Below are positions 19,922-29,355 of a stretch of 64,000 nt of DNA, piece by piece (the first letter of the stretch is position 1; every line of letters begins with the position of its first letter). The stretch spans positions 1-64,000 of the forward strand of contig CAVQTN010000005.1 of the NCBI GenBank assembly GCA_963716585.1, written 5' to 3'. Both the position numbers and the translations under genes were made by a program. Source of the stretch: JAICUY01 sp963716585. GTDB taxonomy: Bacteria > Chloroflexota > Limnocylindria > QHBO01. Below the pieces are notes generated by a model. The model was not told where the DNA came from, did no database searches, and worked only from the letters and a program-made list of their open reading frames with translations.

Positions 19922-20695
19922 GTGGGCACGCCGTCCCGCGCCTCGCTGGTCACCGTCAAGCGGCCCGAGGAGCTCGACCGGATGCGCCACGCCGGTGGCA
20001 TCCTCGTCGACATCCTGGACGCGATGCACGCGGCGCTGCGGCCGGGGATCACGACCGGCGAGCTGGATGAGCTGGCCGAGCGGATGATCCGCGACGGGGG
20101 CGCCGTGCCGTCATTCAAGGGCTACCACGGCTTCCCGGGCTCCATCTGCGCCTCGATCAACGACGAGGTGGTGCATGGCATCCCGTCGGCCACGCGTCGC
20201 ATCGCCGACGGCGACGTCGTGTCGCTCGATATCGGCTGCATCTGGAACGGGTGGCACGCCGACTGCGCGCGCACCTGGGCTGTCGGCGACGTCCCCGCAA
20301 CGGTCCGCACCCTGATCGAAGCCACCCGGCGCGGTATGGAGGCGGGGATCGCCGCGGCGACGCCCGGCAACCGGCTGGGCGACATCGGCGCGGCGATCGA
20401 GGCGGTCGCCCACGAGCACGGCTACGGCGTGGTGCGCCCGTTCGTGGGCCACGGCATCGGCACCGAGATGCACGAGGACCCGCAGGTGCCCAACTACGGG
20501 CGCCGCGGCGAGGGGATGCGTATCGAGGCCGGCATGTGCTTCGCGATCGAGCCGATGTTCAATCTTGGCGGTGACGCGGTCCGCGTGCTCGGCGACGATT
20601 GGACGGTCGTGACACTGGACGGCAGCCTCTCGGCGCACTTCGAGAACACCATCGCGGTGACGGACCACGGGCCCGAGGTGCTCACCGAGCGATGA
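19922..20695 (+). CDS. map: Methionine aminopeptidase, type I
   Basis: Removes the initiator methionine from nascent proteins. The 257-residue product has all the pita-bread metal ligands: the two Asp in SLDIGCIWNGWHADCART, the His in GHGIGTEMHEDP, the Glu in CFAIEPMF and the last Glu in AHFENTIAV. GTG 19922 lies one base after the adk stop, and VTVKRPEELDRMRHAGG follows as expected. The C-terminal half is normal, and a promoter lies 12 bases after the stop. Confidence 0.95.
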   Translation: MGTPSRASLVTVKRPEELDRMRHAGGILVDILDAMHAALRPGITTGELDELAERMIRDGGAVPSFKGYHGFPGSICASINDEVVHGIPSATRRIADGDVVSLDIGCIWNGWHADCARTWAVGDVPATVRTLIEATRRGMEAGIAAATPGNRLGDIGAAIEAVAHEHGYGVVRPFVGHGIGTEMHEDPQVPNYGRRGEGMRIEAGMCFAIEPMFNLGGDAVRVLGDDWTVVTLDGSLSAHFENTIAVTDHGPEVLTER

Positions 20696-20707
20696 GCTCG
20701 CCGTCTG

Positions 20708-20737
20708 TTGTACGCCCGCCAGGAGCTGGTGTATACT
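20708..20737 (+). promoter_or_regulatory. Promoter upstream of infA
   Basis: TTGTAC (20708-20713) and TATACT (20732-20737) are separated by 18 bases. Transcription should start near 20744, giving a leader of about 80 bases before the infA TTG. It would give the infA-rpmJ-rpsM-rpsK-rpsD-rpoA-rplQ block its own control. Confidence 0.75.
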
Positions 20738-20825
20738 CCTCGTTCCATGGGTCGCCGGTGCGGCGGCCTTTCTGTGTGTTCCCAGCTGAGAACCAATTTC
20801 TACGGCAGATCGGGGTGCGTGCCGC

Positions 20826-21044
20826 TTGGCGAAGAAGGATGCAATCGAGGTCGAGGGCGAGGTGATCCTGCCCTTGCCGAACGCGATGTTCAAGGTGCGG
20901 CTGGAGAACGGGCACGAGGTGCTCGCGCACATCTCCGGCAAGCTGCGCCAGAACTTCATCCGCATCCTGCCCGGCGACACCGTCCGCGTCGAGCTGTCTC
21001 CCTATGACCTCACCCGGGGTCGGATCACGTACAGGATGAGATGA
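20826..21044 (+). CDS. infA: Translation initiation factor IF-1
   Basis: Binds the 30S A site during initiation. The 72-residue OB-fold protein reads AKKDAIEVEGEVILPLPNAMF and contains VRLENGHEVLAHISGKLRQNFI and the DLTRGRITYR end. TTG 20826 is the only start giving this N-terminus; the ribosome-binding site is poor. The stop overlaps the rpmJ ATG as ATGA. Confidence 0.96.
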   Translation: MAKKDAIEVEGEVILPLPNAMFKVRLENGHEVLAHISGKLRQNFIRILPGDTVRVELSPYDLTRGRITYRMR

Positions 21045-21154
21045 AAGTCAGTGCATCGGTAAAGCCGCGCTGTGAGCGCTGCAAGGTCATCAAGCGCTCC
21101 GGGGTGGTGATGGTCATCTGCGTCATTCCCAAGCACAAGCAGCGCCAGGGGTAA
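21041..21154 (+). CDS. rpmJ: 50S ribosomal protein L36
   Basis: Smallest 50S protein, a zinc ribbon. The 37-residue product reads MKVSASVKPRCERC, then KVIKRSGVVMVICV and PKHKQRQG, with the CxxC pair, a later Cys and a His that make the zinc site. ATG 21041 overlaps the infA stop by four bases and rpsM begins nine bases after its stop. This is its usual place. Confidence 0.95.
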   Translation: MKVSASVKPRCERCKVIKRSGVVMVICVIPKHKQRQG

Positions 21155-21163
21155 CAAGGATTC

Positions 21164-21535
21164 GTGGCACGCATCAGCGGCGTTGACATCCCCCGCGAGA
21201 AGCGGGTGATCGTCAGCCTCACCTACATCCACGGGATCGGCCCGACGTCGGCCAGCCAGATCGTGACCGCCGCCGCGGTCTCCCCCGACACGCGCGTCCG
21301 GGAGCTGACCGAGGACGAGATCAACCGCCTGCGCGAGGTGGTGGATCGACGCTTCAAGGTCGAAGGTGACCTGCGTCGCGAGGTGAGCATGAACATCAAG
21401 CGCCTGATGGAGATCGGCTCCTATCGGGGCATTCGACATCGGCGCAACCTGCCGGTGCGCGGCCAGCGTACGAAGACGAACGCACGACAGCGCCGCGGCG
21501 CGCGTCGCACGGTCGGCATCCGGCGCAAGAAGTAA
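21164..21535 (+). CDS. rpsM: 30S ribosomal protein S13
   Basis: Head protein that contacts P-site tRNA and forms intersubunit bridges. The 123-residue product begins ARISGVDIPREKRV and contains YIHGIGPTSA and IKRLMEIGSYRGIRHRR, with the basic end GQRTKTNARQRRG. GTG 21164 follows AACAAGGA. Standard length. Confidence 0.97.
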   Translation: MARISGVDIPREKRVIVSLTYIHGIGPTSASQIVTAAAVSPDTRVRELTEDEINRLREVVDRRFKVEGDLRREVSMNIKRLMEIGSYRGIRHRRNLPVRGQRTKTNARQRRGARRTVGIRRKK

Positions 21536-21545
21536 CAGGAGTTCC

Positions 21546-21941
21546 ATGGCAGAGCGTAAGCGCGCCGCGCGCACGAAGAAGCGCGAGCGAAAGAACGTCC
21601 CGGTCGGACACGCGCACATCCAGTCGACGTTCAACAACACCATCGTGACGATCACCGACACGACCGGCAACGTCGTCAGCTGGGGGAGTGCGGGCCTGGT
21701 CGGCTTCAAGGGCTCGCGCAAGAGCACGCCCTTCGCCGCGGCACAGACCGCCGACGGGGCCGCCAAGCGCGCGATGGAGCATGGCATGCGCCAGATCGAG
21801 GTCTTCGTCAAAGGCCCGGGAGCCGGCCGTGAGCAGGCGATTCGCTCGCTGCAGACCGCCGGGCTGGAGGTGACCGCCATCACCGACGTGACGCCCATCC
21901 CGCACAACGGCTGCCGCCCGCCCAAGCGCAGGAGGGTCTAG
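21546..21941 (+). CDS. rpsK: 30S ribosomal protein S11
   Basis: Platform protein near the E site. The 131-residue product shows GHAHIQSTFNNTIVTITD, GNVVSWGSAGLVGFKGSRKSTPFAA and the conserved end DVTPIPHNGCRPPKRRRV. AACAGGAG precedes the ATG by five bases, and rpsD follows two bases after the stop. Confidence 0.97.
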   Translation: MAERKRAARTKKRERKNVPVGHAHIQSTFNNTIVTITDTTGNVVSWGSAGLVGFKGSRKSTPFAAAQTADGAAKRAMEHGMRQIEVFVKGPGAGREQAIRSLQTAGLEVTAITDVTPIPHNGCRPPKRRRV

Positions 21942-21943
21942 GC

Positions 21944-22570
<627 letters not shown>

Positions 22571-22594
22571 CAACCAGGAGTCGAACTACCCCAC

Positions 22595-23608
22595 ATGATC
22601 GAACTTGAGACCCCTCGCATCGACGAGGTGGAGTCCACCGGAAACCGATCCGTCTTCGAGGTGAACCCGCTGCAGGACGGCTACGGCGTGACGCTGGGCA
22701 ATGCCCTGCGCCGCGTCCTGCTCAACTCGCTGCAGGGTGCTGCCGTGACATCGGTCCAGATCAACGGCATCTTCCACGAGTTCAGTACGATCGATAACGT
22801 CAAGGAAGACGTCACCCAGATCGCGCTCAACGTCAAGAAGCTGCGCCTGCGCTCGTTCGCACAGCACCCGGTCACGCTGCAGCTCATCAAGCGCGGCGCC
22901 GGACCGGTGACCGCCGCGGATATCACCGAGAACGCGGACGTCGAGATCGTCAACCCGGACCTGCTGCTGCTGACGCTCGACTCGGACGAGGGATCCATCG
23001 AGATGGAGCTCACCGTCGAGAACGGCGTCGGCTATCGGCCCGCGGAGCACACCGAGGACATGCCCATCGGCGTGATCCCGGTGGACGCCATCTTCTCGCC
23101 GGTGCGACGCGTCAACTTCGTGGTCAGCGACACGCGCGTCGGGCAGATGACGAACTTCGACAAGCTGACGCTCGAGATCGAGACCGACGGCACGACGAAC
23201 CCGCAGGCGGCCCTTTCGTCGGCGGCCGAAATCCTGGTCGGCGAATTCAGCCGATTCACCGAGATCGGGCGCAGGCCGATTGGCGAGGGCGAGGCGCCCA
23301 GCACGCCTGCCAGTGCGAACCTGCTCGACGCACCGATCGAGGAGCTCGACCTGTCGATGCGGGCCTACAACAGCCTGAAGCGCAACAACATCACCAAGAT
23401 CGGGCAGCTCCTGGCGCTCGGCGACGACGAGCTGCTGCGGATGCGCAACTTCGGCAAGAAGAGCCTCGATGAGATGCGCGAGCGCCTGGCGCTGCGTGGC
23501 TTCTCGATGCCCGAGGAGGCCGGCGACGACGGCGCCGACGAGGCCGGTCTACCGGGCTCGGCGGAGCTCGACGAGGCCGTTGCCGCCGAGCTGGACCGCG
23601 AAGGCTAG
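22595..23608 (+). CDS. rpoA: DNA-directed RNA polymerase subunit alpha
   Basis: Scaffold subunit of RNA polymerase. The 337-residue product has the N-terminal assembly domain (GYGVTLGNALRRVLLNSLQG) and the C-terminal helix-hairpin-helix domain (ELDLSMRAYNSLKR, then GKKSLDEMRERLALRG) that contacts UP elements and activators. An acidic tail of about 35 residues follows the usual end. CAGGAG precedes ATG 22595. Confidence 0.97.
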   Translation: MIELETPRIDEVESTGNRSVFEVNPLQDGYGVTLGNALRRVLLNSLQGAAVTSVQINGIFHEFSTIDNVKEDVTQIALNVKKLRLRSFAQHPVTLQLIKRGAGPVTAADITENADVEIVNPDLLLLTLDSDEGSIEMELTVENGVGYRPAEHTEDMPIGVIPVDAIFSPVRRVNFVVSDTRVGQMTNFDKLTLEIETDGTTNPQAALSSAAEILVGEFSRFTEIGRRPIGEGEAPSTPASANLLDAPIEELDLSMRAYNSLKRNNITKIGQLLALGDDELLRMRNFGKKSLDEMRERLALRGFSMPEEAGDDGADEAGLPGSAELDEAVAAELDREG

Positions 23609-23611
23609 TCG

Positions 23612-23965
23612 ATGCCGCATCGCACCGCCGGCCGCAAGCTCAGCCGCAAGGACGACCATCGGATGCACATGCTCGGCAACCTGGCGGTCGCCGTGCTGCG
23701 CTACGAGAAGGTCAAGACCACCGAGGCCAAGGCCAAGGAGGTGCGCGGCCTGATCGACGCCATGATCACGACTGCCAAGAAGGGAGGCCTCGGCGCGCGG
23801 CGCTCGCTCGTCTCGCGCATGCCCCACGAACCGGTGATCGTCGACAAGCTCATGGGCGAGCTGGCGGAGAAGTACGCGGACCGCGCATCGGGCTACACGC
23901 GCATCGTCAAGCTCGGCCAGCGCCTGGGAGATGCGGCTTTGATCGTCCAGATCGAGCTCGTCTAG
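23612..23965 (+). CDS. rplQ: 50S ribosomal protein L17
   Basis: 50S protein near the tunnel exit. The 117-residue product reads RTAGRKLSRKDDHRMHMLGNL, then KTTEAKAKEVRGLIDAMIT, and ends with RLGDAALIVQIELV, all typical. The ATG lies three bases after rpoA, and a 30-base gap leads to truA. Confidence 0.97.
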   Translation: MPHRTAGRKLSRKDDHRMHMLGNLAVAVLRYEKVKTTEAKAKEVRGLIDAMITTAKKGGLGARRSLVSRMPHEPVIVDKLMGELAEKYADRASGYTRIVKLGQRLGDAALIVQIELV

Positions 23966-23995
23966 GGCACCGCTGGTCATCAACTGAACAGACCG

Positions 23996-24817
23996 ATGCC
24001 GGTCGGCGCGCAGCGATGCGCTCGTGCCGTCGTCGAGTATGACGGGACGGCCTTCGCAGGCTCCCAGTACCAACCGAACGCTCGGACGGTGCAGGGGGAG
24101 CTGGAGGAGGCGCTTAACAGACTGACCGGCGAGCGGGTACGAGTCCGTTTCGCCGGGCGAACCGATGCCGGGGTGCATGCCACCGGTCAGGTCGCGGCTT
24201 TCTGCCTGGCGCGTCGTCGACGCGGCCAGGGAATGGGATGGCCCGAGCTGCAGCGCCGCCTGAACGCGGCACTGCCGCCAGATCTGGCGGTGCGGTCGCT
24301 GCGGGCGGCCGCGCCGGACTTCGATCCGCGGCGAGAGGCGCGAGCGCGTGTCTATCGCTACCGGGTCCTGGCGGCCGGCGGGAAACGACCGGCTGAACGG
24401 CATCGGACGCTCGAGATCGACGATCGGCTGGACGTGGCGGCCATGCGGTCCGCGGCGGCGCTGCTGACCGGCGAGCGTGACTTCGCGGCGCTCGGCAGCC
24501 ATCCGCACGGGCGGACGGTGCGCCGCCTCGACCAGGTCACGATCGCACGGCGGGGCGACCTGGTGGAGATCCGGGTCGTTGCCAACGCGTTCCTGCGCCG
24601 GATGGTGCGGAGCATGGTGGCGGTCCTGCTGGAGGTTGGTCGCGGCGGATTGGCACCGGAGGCGGTCGGCAGCCTGCTGATCACCGGTGAGCGGTCCGGC
24701 ACGCGGGCGCTCAGCGGACGCGCGGCGCCGGCACGCGGGCTGACCCTCGAGCGAGTCATCTATCCGAATACGAACGGCACGACCGAATCGGCGAAACCGG
24801 AAAGAGCAGGAACATGA
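23996..24817 (+). CDS. truA: tRNA pseudouridine(38-40) synthase TruA
   Basis: Isomerises uridines 38-40 in the tRNA anticodon stem. The 273-residue product contains the catalytic Asp in AGRTDAGVHATGQV, VEYDGTAFAGSQYQP near the N-terminus, the ARVYRYRV segment, and AFLRRMVRSMV. The ATG is preceded by CTGAACAGACCG with no clear Shine-Dalgarno. The stop overlaps the rplM ATG (ATGA), linking it to the rplM-rpsI pair as in many Gram-positive lineages. Confidence 0.95.
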   Translation: MPVGAQRCARAVVEYDGTAFAGSQYQPNARTVQGELEEALNRLTGERVRVRFAGRTDAGVHATGQVAAFCLARRRRGQGMGWPELQRRLNAALPPDLAVRSLRAAAPDFDPRREARARVYRYRVLAAGGKRPAERHRTLEIDDRLDVAAMRSAAALLTGERDFAALGSHPHGRTVRRLDQVTIARRGDLVEIRVVANAFLRRMVRSMVAVLLEVGRGGLAPEAVGSLLITGERSGTRALSGRAAPARGLTLERVIYPNTNGTTESAKPERAGT

Positions 24818-25242
24818 AGACATACGCAGTCAAGGCGAGCGAAATCGAGCGGCACTGGTGGATCGTCGACGCGACCGACCAGACACTCGGGCGGCTGGCG
24901 ACGCGCATCGCCACCCTGCTCGAGGGCAAGCACAAGGCGATGTACTCGCCACACATCGACACCGGGGACCACGTGGTGGTGCTCAACGCCGCGAAGGTGC
25001 GCGTCACCGGCGACAAGCTGGCGCAGAAGCGCTACTACCGACACTCGAACTACCCCGGCGGCCTGAAGGAGGAGAGCCTCGAGGCGCTCCTCGAACGCAA
25101 GCCGGAGCTCGTCATCGAGCGTGCGGTGAAAGGCATGCTGCCCCGCAATCGGCTGGGCCGCGCCATGATCAAGAAGATGAAGGTCTACAGCGGCGCCGAC
25201 CATCCGCACCAGGCACAGCAGCCGACCACGGCCGAGCTGTAA
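24814..25242 (+). CDS. rplM: 50S ribosomal protein L13
   Basis: Early-assembly 50S protein. The 142-residue product has WWIVDATDQTLGRLATRIA, then YSPHIDTGDHVVVLNA and VKGMLPRNRLGRAM, and ends in the usual short His/Pro region. The ATG overlaps the truA stop. rpsI follows after 19 bases. Confidence 0.97.
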   Translation: MKTYAVKASEIERHWWIVDATDQTLGRLATRIATLLEGKHKAMYSPHIDTGDHVVVLNAAKVRVTGDKLAQKRYYRHSNYPGGLKEESLEALLERKPELVIERAVKGMLPRNRLGRAMIKKMKVYSGADHPHQAQQPTTAEL

Positions 25243-25261
25243 CGAGGAGCGAGGACGAAAC

Positions 25262-25654
25262 ATGAGCACGACGTATATCTACGGCACCGGCCGGCGCAAG
25301 ACGGCGGTCGCGCGCGTGCGACTGCTGCCGGGCGACGGTGCGATTTTGGTGAACGGCAAGGACGCGGTCGAGTACTTCGGCCGGACCGGCGGCGTGGCCC
25401 AGCTGCGCCTGCCGTTCCGCGTCACCGAGACCGAGGGCCGCTATTCGGCCAGCGTGCTCGTTGCCGGCGGCGGCTTCTCGGGACAGGCCGGGGCGATCCG
25501 CCACGGCATTGCCCGCGCCCTGCTGAGCGCGCATCCCGATGCGCGACGCGCACTGCGCGACGCGGGCCTGCTGACCCGCGACCCGCGAGCCAAGGAGCGC
25601 AAGAAGTACGGCCTCAAGCGCGCCCGCAAGGCGCCGCAGTACACCAAGCGCTGA
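25262..25654 (+). CDS. rpsI: 30S ribosomal protein S9
   Basis: Its C-terminal tail reaches the P-site tRNA. The 130-residue product starts with TGRRKTAVARVRL and contains GGGFSGQAGAIRHGIARALL and RDPRAKERKKYGLKRARKAPQYTKR-type end residues, with the final Lys-Arg. GAGGAGCGAGG precedes the ATG. It ends the ribosomal block. Confidence 0.97.
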   Translation: MSTTYIYGTGRRKTAVARVRLLPGDGAILVNGKDAVEYFGRTGGVAQLRLPFRVTETEGRYSASVLVAGGGFSGQAGAIRHGIARALLSAHPDARRALRDAGLLTRDPRAKERKKYGLKRARKAPQYTKR

Positions 25655-25700
25655 TCTTCGCCGACTGGCGGGCGTCGGCGGGGACGCCGGGACCCTTTGG

Positions 25701-25706
25701 TATCAT
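25701..25706 (+). promoter_or_regulatory. Candidate -10 element upstream of cdaA
   Basis: TATCAT at 25701-25706 in the 88-base gap after rpsI matches the -10 box used ahead of the tRNA-Asn gene. No convincing -35 lies 17-18 bases upstream. A 6-bp hairpin GGCGTC/GACGCC just before it may end the rpsI transcript. Confidence 0.35.
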
Positions 25707-25742
25707 CGGCCTCCGACGCAGCTCAGGTCGCCGCTGACACAC

Positions 25743-26762
25743 GTGCTGGAAGCCATCCGCGATTTCTTCGACACCTACCTGCGGGGTAGCTGGACCTCGC
25801 TGGTCGATATCCTGCTCGTCGCAACCGTCGTCTACTGGATCTTCATCCTGATCCGGGGGACGCGGGCGGTGCGGATCGTCATCGGCCTGTCGGTCCTGTA
25901 CCTCTTCTACCTCGTGGCCCAGGCGCTCGACCTGCGGCTCATCAGCACGTTGCTGCAGAACGCGGCGGTCGTCGGCCTGTTCGCGGTGGTGGTCGTCTTT
26001 CAGCCGGAGCTGCGCCGTGCGCTGGAGCAGATCGGGCGCGTCGGCTCGGTGAATCGCTTCTTCGTTTCGCACGAAGTCGCCGAGGCCGAACGGGTCGCGC
26101 GCGAGATCAGTCGAGCGGCTCGCCTGCTGGCGGGCTCACGCCATGGCGCGCTCATCGTGCTCGAGCGCGAAACCGGGCTGCACGACCTGGCCACCGAGTC
26201 GGGTGTCCCGCTGCATGCCGACCTGCGTGCCGAGCTGCTGGTCACGATCTTCTACCGTGGCACGGCGCTCCACGACGGCGCGGTGCTGATCAGCGGCGAC
26301 AAGATCCTGGCTGCCGGCGTGCTGCTTCCGTTGTCGCAGAACGTGCTCGATTCGGAGCGCTACGGCACCCGTCACCGGGCGGCGATCGGCATCAGCGAGC
26401 AGTCCGACGCACTCGTCATCGTCGTCAGCGAGGAGACCGCTTCGATTTCGCTGGTGATGCGCGGCCGGATCGAGCGCAACCTCAACGAGGAGAAGCTGCG
26501 CCGGCGCATCTTCAACCTGATCCGGCCGCAGGCGCCGCGGCGCGCCGTCCCGCTGCTGCGTCGGACCCTGGAGGGTCGCTGGGGGATGGGGACCTCAGAG
26601 CCTGAGCCGGCCGATGACCAGCCGCTGGATCCCGAGGAGCGCGTGATCAACCGACCACCGACCAAGCCGCGCAGCATCCCCAGCGAGCCGCGCGCCGTGC
26701 CGACCGAGCCGCGCGCCGTGCCGACCGAGCCGCGCGCCGTGCCCACCGAGCGACGGTCCTAG
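25743..26762 (+). CDS. cdaA: Diadenylate cyclase CdaA (c-di-AMP synthase)
   Basis: Makes cyclic di-AMP from two ATP at the membrane. The 339-residue product has three N-terminal membrane segments (about residues 15-85) and then the DAC domain, with the DGA motif at residues 178-180 and RHR at 210-212, both required for catalysis. GTG 25743 is used. It is followed by cdaR and glmM, the classic module in which CdaR and GlmM control the cyclase. The C-terminal 65 residues are a proline-rich tail ending in three 21-base in-frame repeats, an unusual addition. Confidence 0.95.
   Translation: MLEAIRDFFDTYLRGSWTSLVDILLVATVVYWIFILIRGTRAVRIVIGLSVLYLFYLVAQALDLRLISTLLQNAAVVGLFAVVVVFQPELRRALEQIGRVGSVNRFFVSHEVAEAERVAREISRAARLLAGSRHGALIVLERETGLHDLATESGVPLHADLRAELLVTIFYRGTALHDGAVLISGDKILAAGVLLPLSQNVLDSERYGTRHRAAIGISEQSDALVIVVSEETASISLVMRGRIERNLNEEKLRRRIFNLIRPQAPRRAVPLLRRTLEGRWGMGTSEPEPADDQPLDPEERVINRPPTKPRSIPSEPRAVPTEPRAVPTEPRAVPTERRS
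26685..26747 (+). repeat. Three tandem 21-bp repeats inside the 3' end of cdaA
   Basis: Copies start at 26685, 26706 and 26727. The first two are identical and the third differs by one base (G to C). Each encodes EPRAVPT. Such units can change number by slippage, and the tail they encode may vary in length between strains. Confidence 0.9.
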
Positions 26763-28001
26763 ATGACCTGGCTGCTCCGCAACTGGACGCTCAAGCTGGG
26801 CGCCGTGGCGCTCGCCACGATCCTGTATACCGGCCTCGTCTATTCCGGCTCCTTCGCCGAGGACACCATCCGCGGCGTGCCGGTCCGCGGCGTCGACCAG
26901 CCGAACGTGCTGGTCAACATCGGCGCGCCGTTCCGCACCGTCGACGTCCGCTACCGCGTCGGTCGCGACCAGGGGCGCCCGACCGTCGACAGCTTCTCCG
27001 CGGTGATCGACCTCTCGAAGTACGACGTCCAACGGATCGGTGAGCCGCAGCTCCTGCCGATCAAGGTCAGCACGCTGGGAACGGGGATCGACATCCTGAG
27101 CTACACCCCGCGCGAGGTGTCGGTCACGCTCGACACGCTCGACACCAAGATGGTGCCGGTCGTGGTCGACCGCGGCAGCGTGCCGGACGGCCTGGAGATC
27201 GGAATCCCGAACGTGACGCCCAGCGAGGTCCAGGTCAAAGGCGCCAGCTCCCGGCTCAGCGCGGTCGTGCGTGCCGTCGCGCATGTGAGCATCGACGCAT
27301 CCGGCCTCTCGGTCGACCGCGAGATCGACCTCGTGGCGGTGGACGTCGACGGGCAGCGTGTGGAATCGGTCGAGCTCGTGCCCAACTCGATCCACGTCGC
27401 GATCAGCGTGACGGCGGTGCAGACCAACAAGACGGTTCCGGTGCGCCCCGTCCTCAGCGGGGCGCCGCCGGCGGGATCCGACATCGACGGCGTGACCGTG
27501 CAGCCGAGCACGGTGACGCTGCAGGGTTCGCCCGACGTGCTCGGAACGATCAGCGAGGTGGCCACTCAGCCGATCGACCTGGACGGCCTGGCCAGGACCA
27601 CGCACTTCAGCCGCGCCCTCGTCGTACCGGACGGCGCCACGCTGGTCGACGGTACGCCGAGAAACGTGTCGGTCACGGTCACCATCAAGCCGGCGAGCGG
27701 TAGCCGGACATTCGTGACCGGCGTGGTGTGCCGCGGCGCTCCTGCGGGCGACGCCTGCCTGCCACAGATCGACCGCCTGGCGGTGACCCTCAGCGGACCG
27801 CTCGGCACGCTCGACGGCCTTGATCCGGCCGACGTGACCCCGATCCTGGACGTGAGCGGGCTCGGTCCCGGGGCCCACGACGTGCAGCCGTCGGTGACCC
27901 TGCCCGGCGGCCTCAAGCTGATCGGCATCTCGCCCTCGAGCGTCAGGGTCATCATCCAGTCGCCCGCATCGCCATCCCCCAGCGCCTCCCCCGCGCCGTA
28001 G
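26763..28001 (+). CDS. cdaR: YbbR-domain protein CdaR, regulator of CdaA
   Basis: Membrane-anchored regulator of diadenylate cyclase, with its YbbR domains outside the membrane. The 412-residue product has an N-terminal membrane segment (LKLGAVALATILYTGLVY) followed by repeated beta-rich YbbR units with VPVVVDRG- and PVRPVLSG-type strands. It ends with a Ser/Pro-rich string. ATG 26763 begins directly after the cdaA stop, and its stop shares one base with the glmM GTG, so all three are coupled. Confidence 0.9.
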   Translation: MTWLLRNWTLKLGAVALATILYTGLVYSGSFAEDTIRGVPVRGVDQPNVLVNIGAPFRTVDVRYRVGRDQGRPTVDSFSAVIDLSKYDVQRIGEPQLLPIKVSTLGTGIDILSYTPREVSVTLDTLDTKMVPVVVDRGSVPDGLEIGIPNVTPSEVQVKGASSRLSAVVRAVAHVSIDASGLSVDREIDLVAVDVDGQRVESVELVPNSIHVAISVTAVQTNKTVPVRPVLSGAPPAGSDIDGVTVQPSTVTLQGSPDVLGTISEVATQPIDLDGLARTTHFSRALVVPDGATLVDGTPRNVSVTVTIKPASGSRTFVTGVVCRGAPAGDACLPQIDRLAVTLSGPLGTLDGLDPADVTPILDVSGLGPGAHDVQPSVTLPGGLKLIGISPSSVRVIIQSPASPSPSASPAP

Positions 28002-29332
28002 TGGGGAGGCTCTTCGGGACCGATGGAATCCGCGGCGTCGCCAACGTCGACCTGACGCCCACCCTGGCGTACGAGCTGGGGCGGGCAGTTGGCTACCTGC
28101 TCGGTGGCGAGGGGCAGAGCGTCGTCATCGGCCAGGACACCCGTCGCTCCGGCGACATGCTGGTCGCGGCGCTGGGCTCCGGCCTGACATCGGTCGGCTC
28201 GGACGTCGTCGAGCTGGGCGTGGTGACCACGCCGGGCCTGGCCTTCGTGGCTGGCACGGGCCGACATGCCGCCGGGATCATGGTCAGCGCCTCGCACAAT
28301 CCGGCCGACGACAACGGCCTCAAGGTCCTGTCGGGCGGGCGCAAGGTCGACGATGCCGCCGAGGACGAGCTGGAGCGGCTCATCTTTCGGGCCGACTCGT
28401 TGCCGGGCTGCGCGAACGCCGAGCTGGGGCGCATCCGACGCGACGACGGGGAGGTCGAACAGTATCGTCGCCACCTCCTCGACGCGGCCGGCGACGCTCT
28501 GGCGGGCATGCGCATCGGGCTCGACTGCGCGAACGGCTCCGCCAGCGTCATCGCGCCGCGCCTCTTCGCGGAGCTCGGCGCCGAGACGACGGTCCTCTTC
28601 GCCGACCCGGACGGCACGAATATCAATGCTGGCTGTGGGTCCACACACCCGGAGCACCTCGCCGCGGCGGTCGTCGCGCAGGGCCTGCAGGTTGGCCTGG
28701 CCTTCGATGGCGACGCGGACCGGCTCATCGCTGTCGACGAGCGCGGGGCCCTGGTGGACGGCGATGCGGTGATGGGCATCTGCGCGCTCGATCGCCTGGC
28801 GAAGGGCACGCTGCGCAACGGGATCCTGGTGGCGACCGTCATGAGCAACGGGGGCCTGGAGCGCGCCATCCGGGAGGCCGGCGGCCGGATGATCCGGACA
28901 CCCGTCGGCGACCGGCACGTGTTGGATGCCATGGAGCGGACCGATGCGGTGATGGGCGGCGAGCAGTCGGGCCACGTCATCTTTCGAGACCTGGCCACCA
29001 CCGGGGACGGGATCCTGACCGGCATCGAGCTGATCCGGACGCTGCGCGCCACGCCGGGCGCGACGCTCTCGCAGCTTGGCAGCCGAATTCCGAGGCTGCC
29101 GCAGGTGATGCTAAACTCGGCCGTCCGCCATCGAGATCAATGGGAGATCGATCCGCTGTTCAGCGAGGCGGTCGCGCAGGCGAGCGCACGGCTGGGCGAC
29201 CGTGGACGGATTCTCGTTCGGCCGTCGGGCACCGAGCCCAAGATCCGGATCATGGTCGAGGGCGAGCAGCCCGAAGAGATCGACGAGATCGCGCACGAGC
29301 TGGACCGGCTTGCCCAGGCGCGGCTGAACTAG
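28001..29332 (+). CDS. glmM: Phosphoglucosamine mutase GlmM
   Basis: Interconverts glucosamine-6-phosphate and glucosamine-1-phosphate for UDP-GlcNAc synthesis; in other bacteria it also inhibits CdaA directly. The 443-residue product has RLFGTDGIRG, the phosphoserine loop SASHNP with Ser98, the metal loop DGDADR, GEQSGH for sugar binding and the phosphate loop RPSGTEPKIR. GTG 28001 overlaps the cdaR stop by one base. glmS follows after 23 bases and glmU lies at 45 kb. Confidence 0.97.
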   Translation: MGRLFGTDGIRGVANVDLTPTLAYELGRAVGYLLGGEGQSVVIGQDTRRSGDMLVAALGSGLTSVGSDVVELGVVTTPGLAFVAGTGRHAAGIMVSASHNPADDNGLKVLSGGRKVDDAAEDELERLIFRADSLPGCANAELGRIRRDDGEVEQYRRHLLDAAGDALAGMRIGLDCANGSASVIAPRLFAELGAETTVLFADPDGTNINAGCGSTHPEHLAAAVVAQGLQVGLAFDGDADRLIAVDERGALVDGDAVMGICALDRLAKGTLRNGILVATVMSNGGLERAIREAGGRMIRTPVGDRHVLDAMERTDAVMGGEQSGHVIFRDLATTGDGILTGIELIRTLRATPGATLSQLGSRIPRLPQVMLNSAVRHRDQWEIDPLFSEAVAQASARLGDRGRILVRPSGTEPKIRIMVEGEQPEEIDEIAHELDRLAQARLN

Positions 29333-29355
29333 CACGGCGAGGCCGAGGAGGCGAC

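Noticed and set aside
26372..26746. Minus-strand frame with GTARGSV repeats
   Set aside because: The repeats are the reverse reading of the 21-bp units at the end of cdaA.
29333..29355. glmS ribozyme upstream of glmS
   Set aside because: The gap to glmM is only 23 bases, too short for the ribozyme fold.
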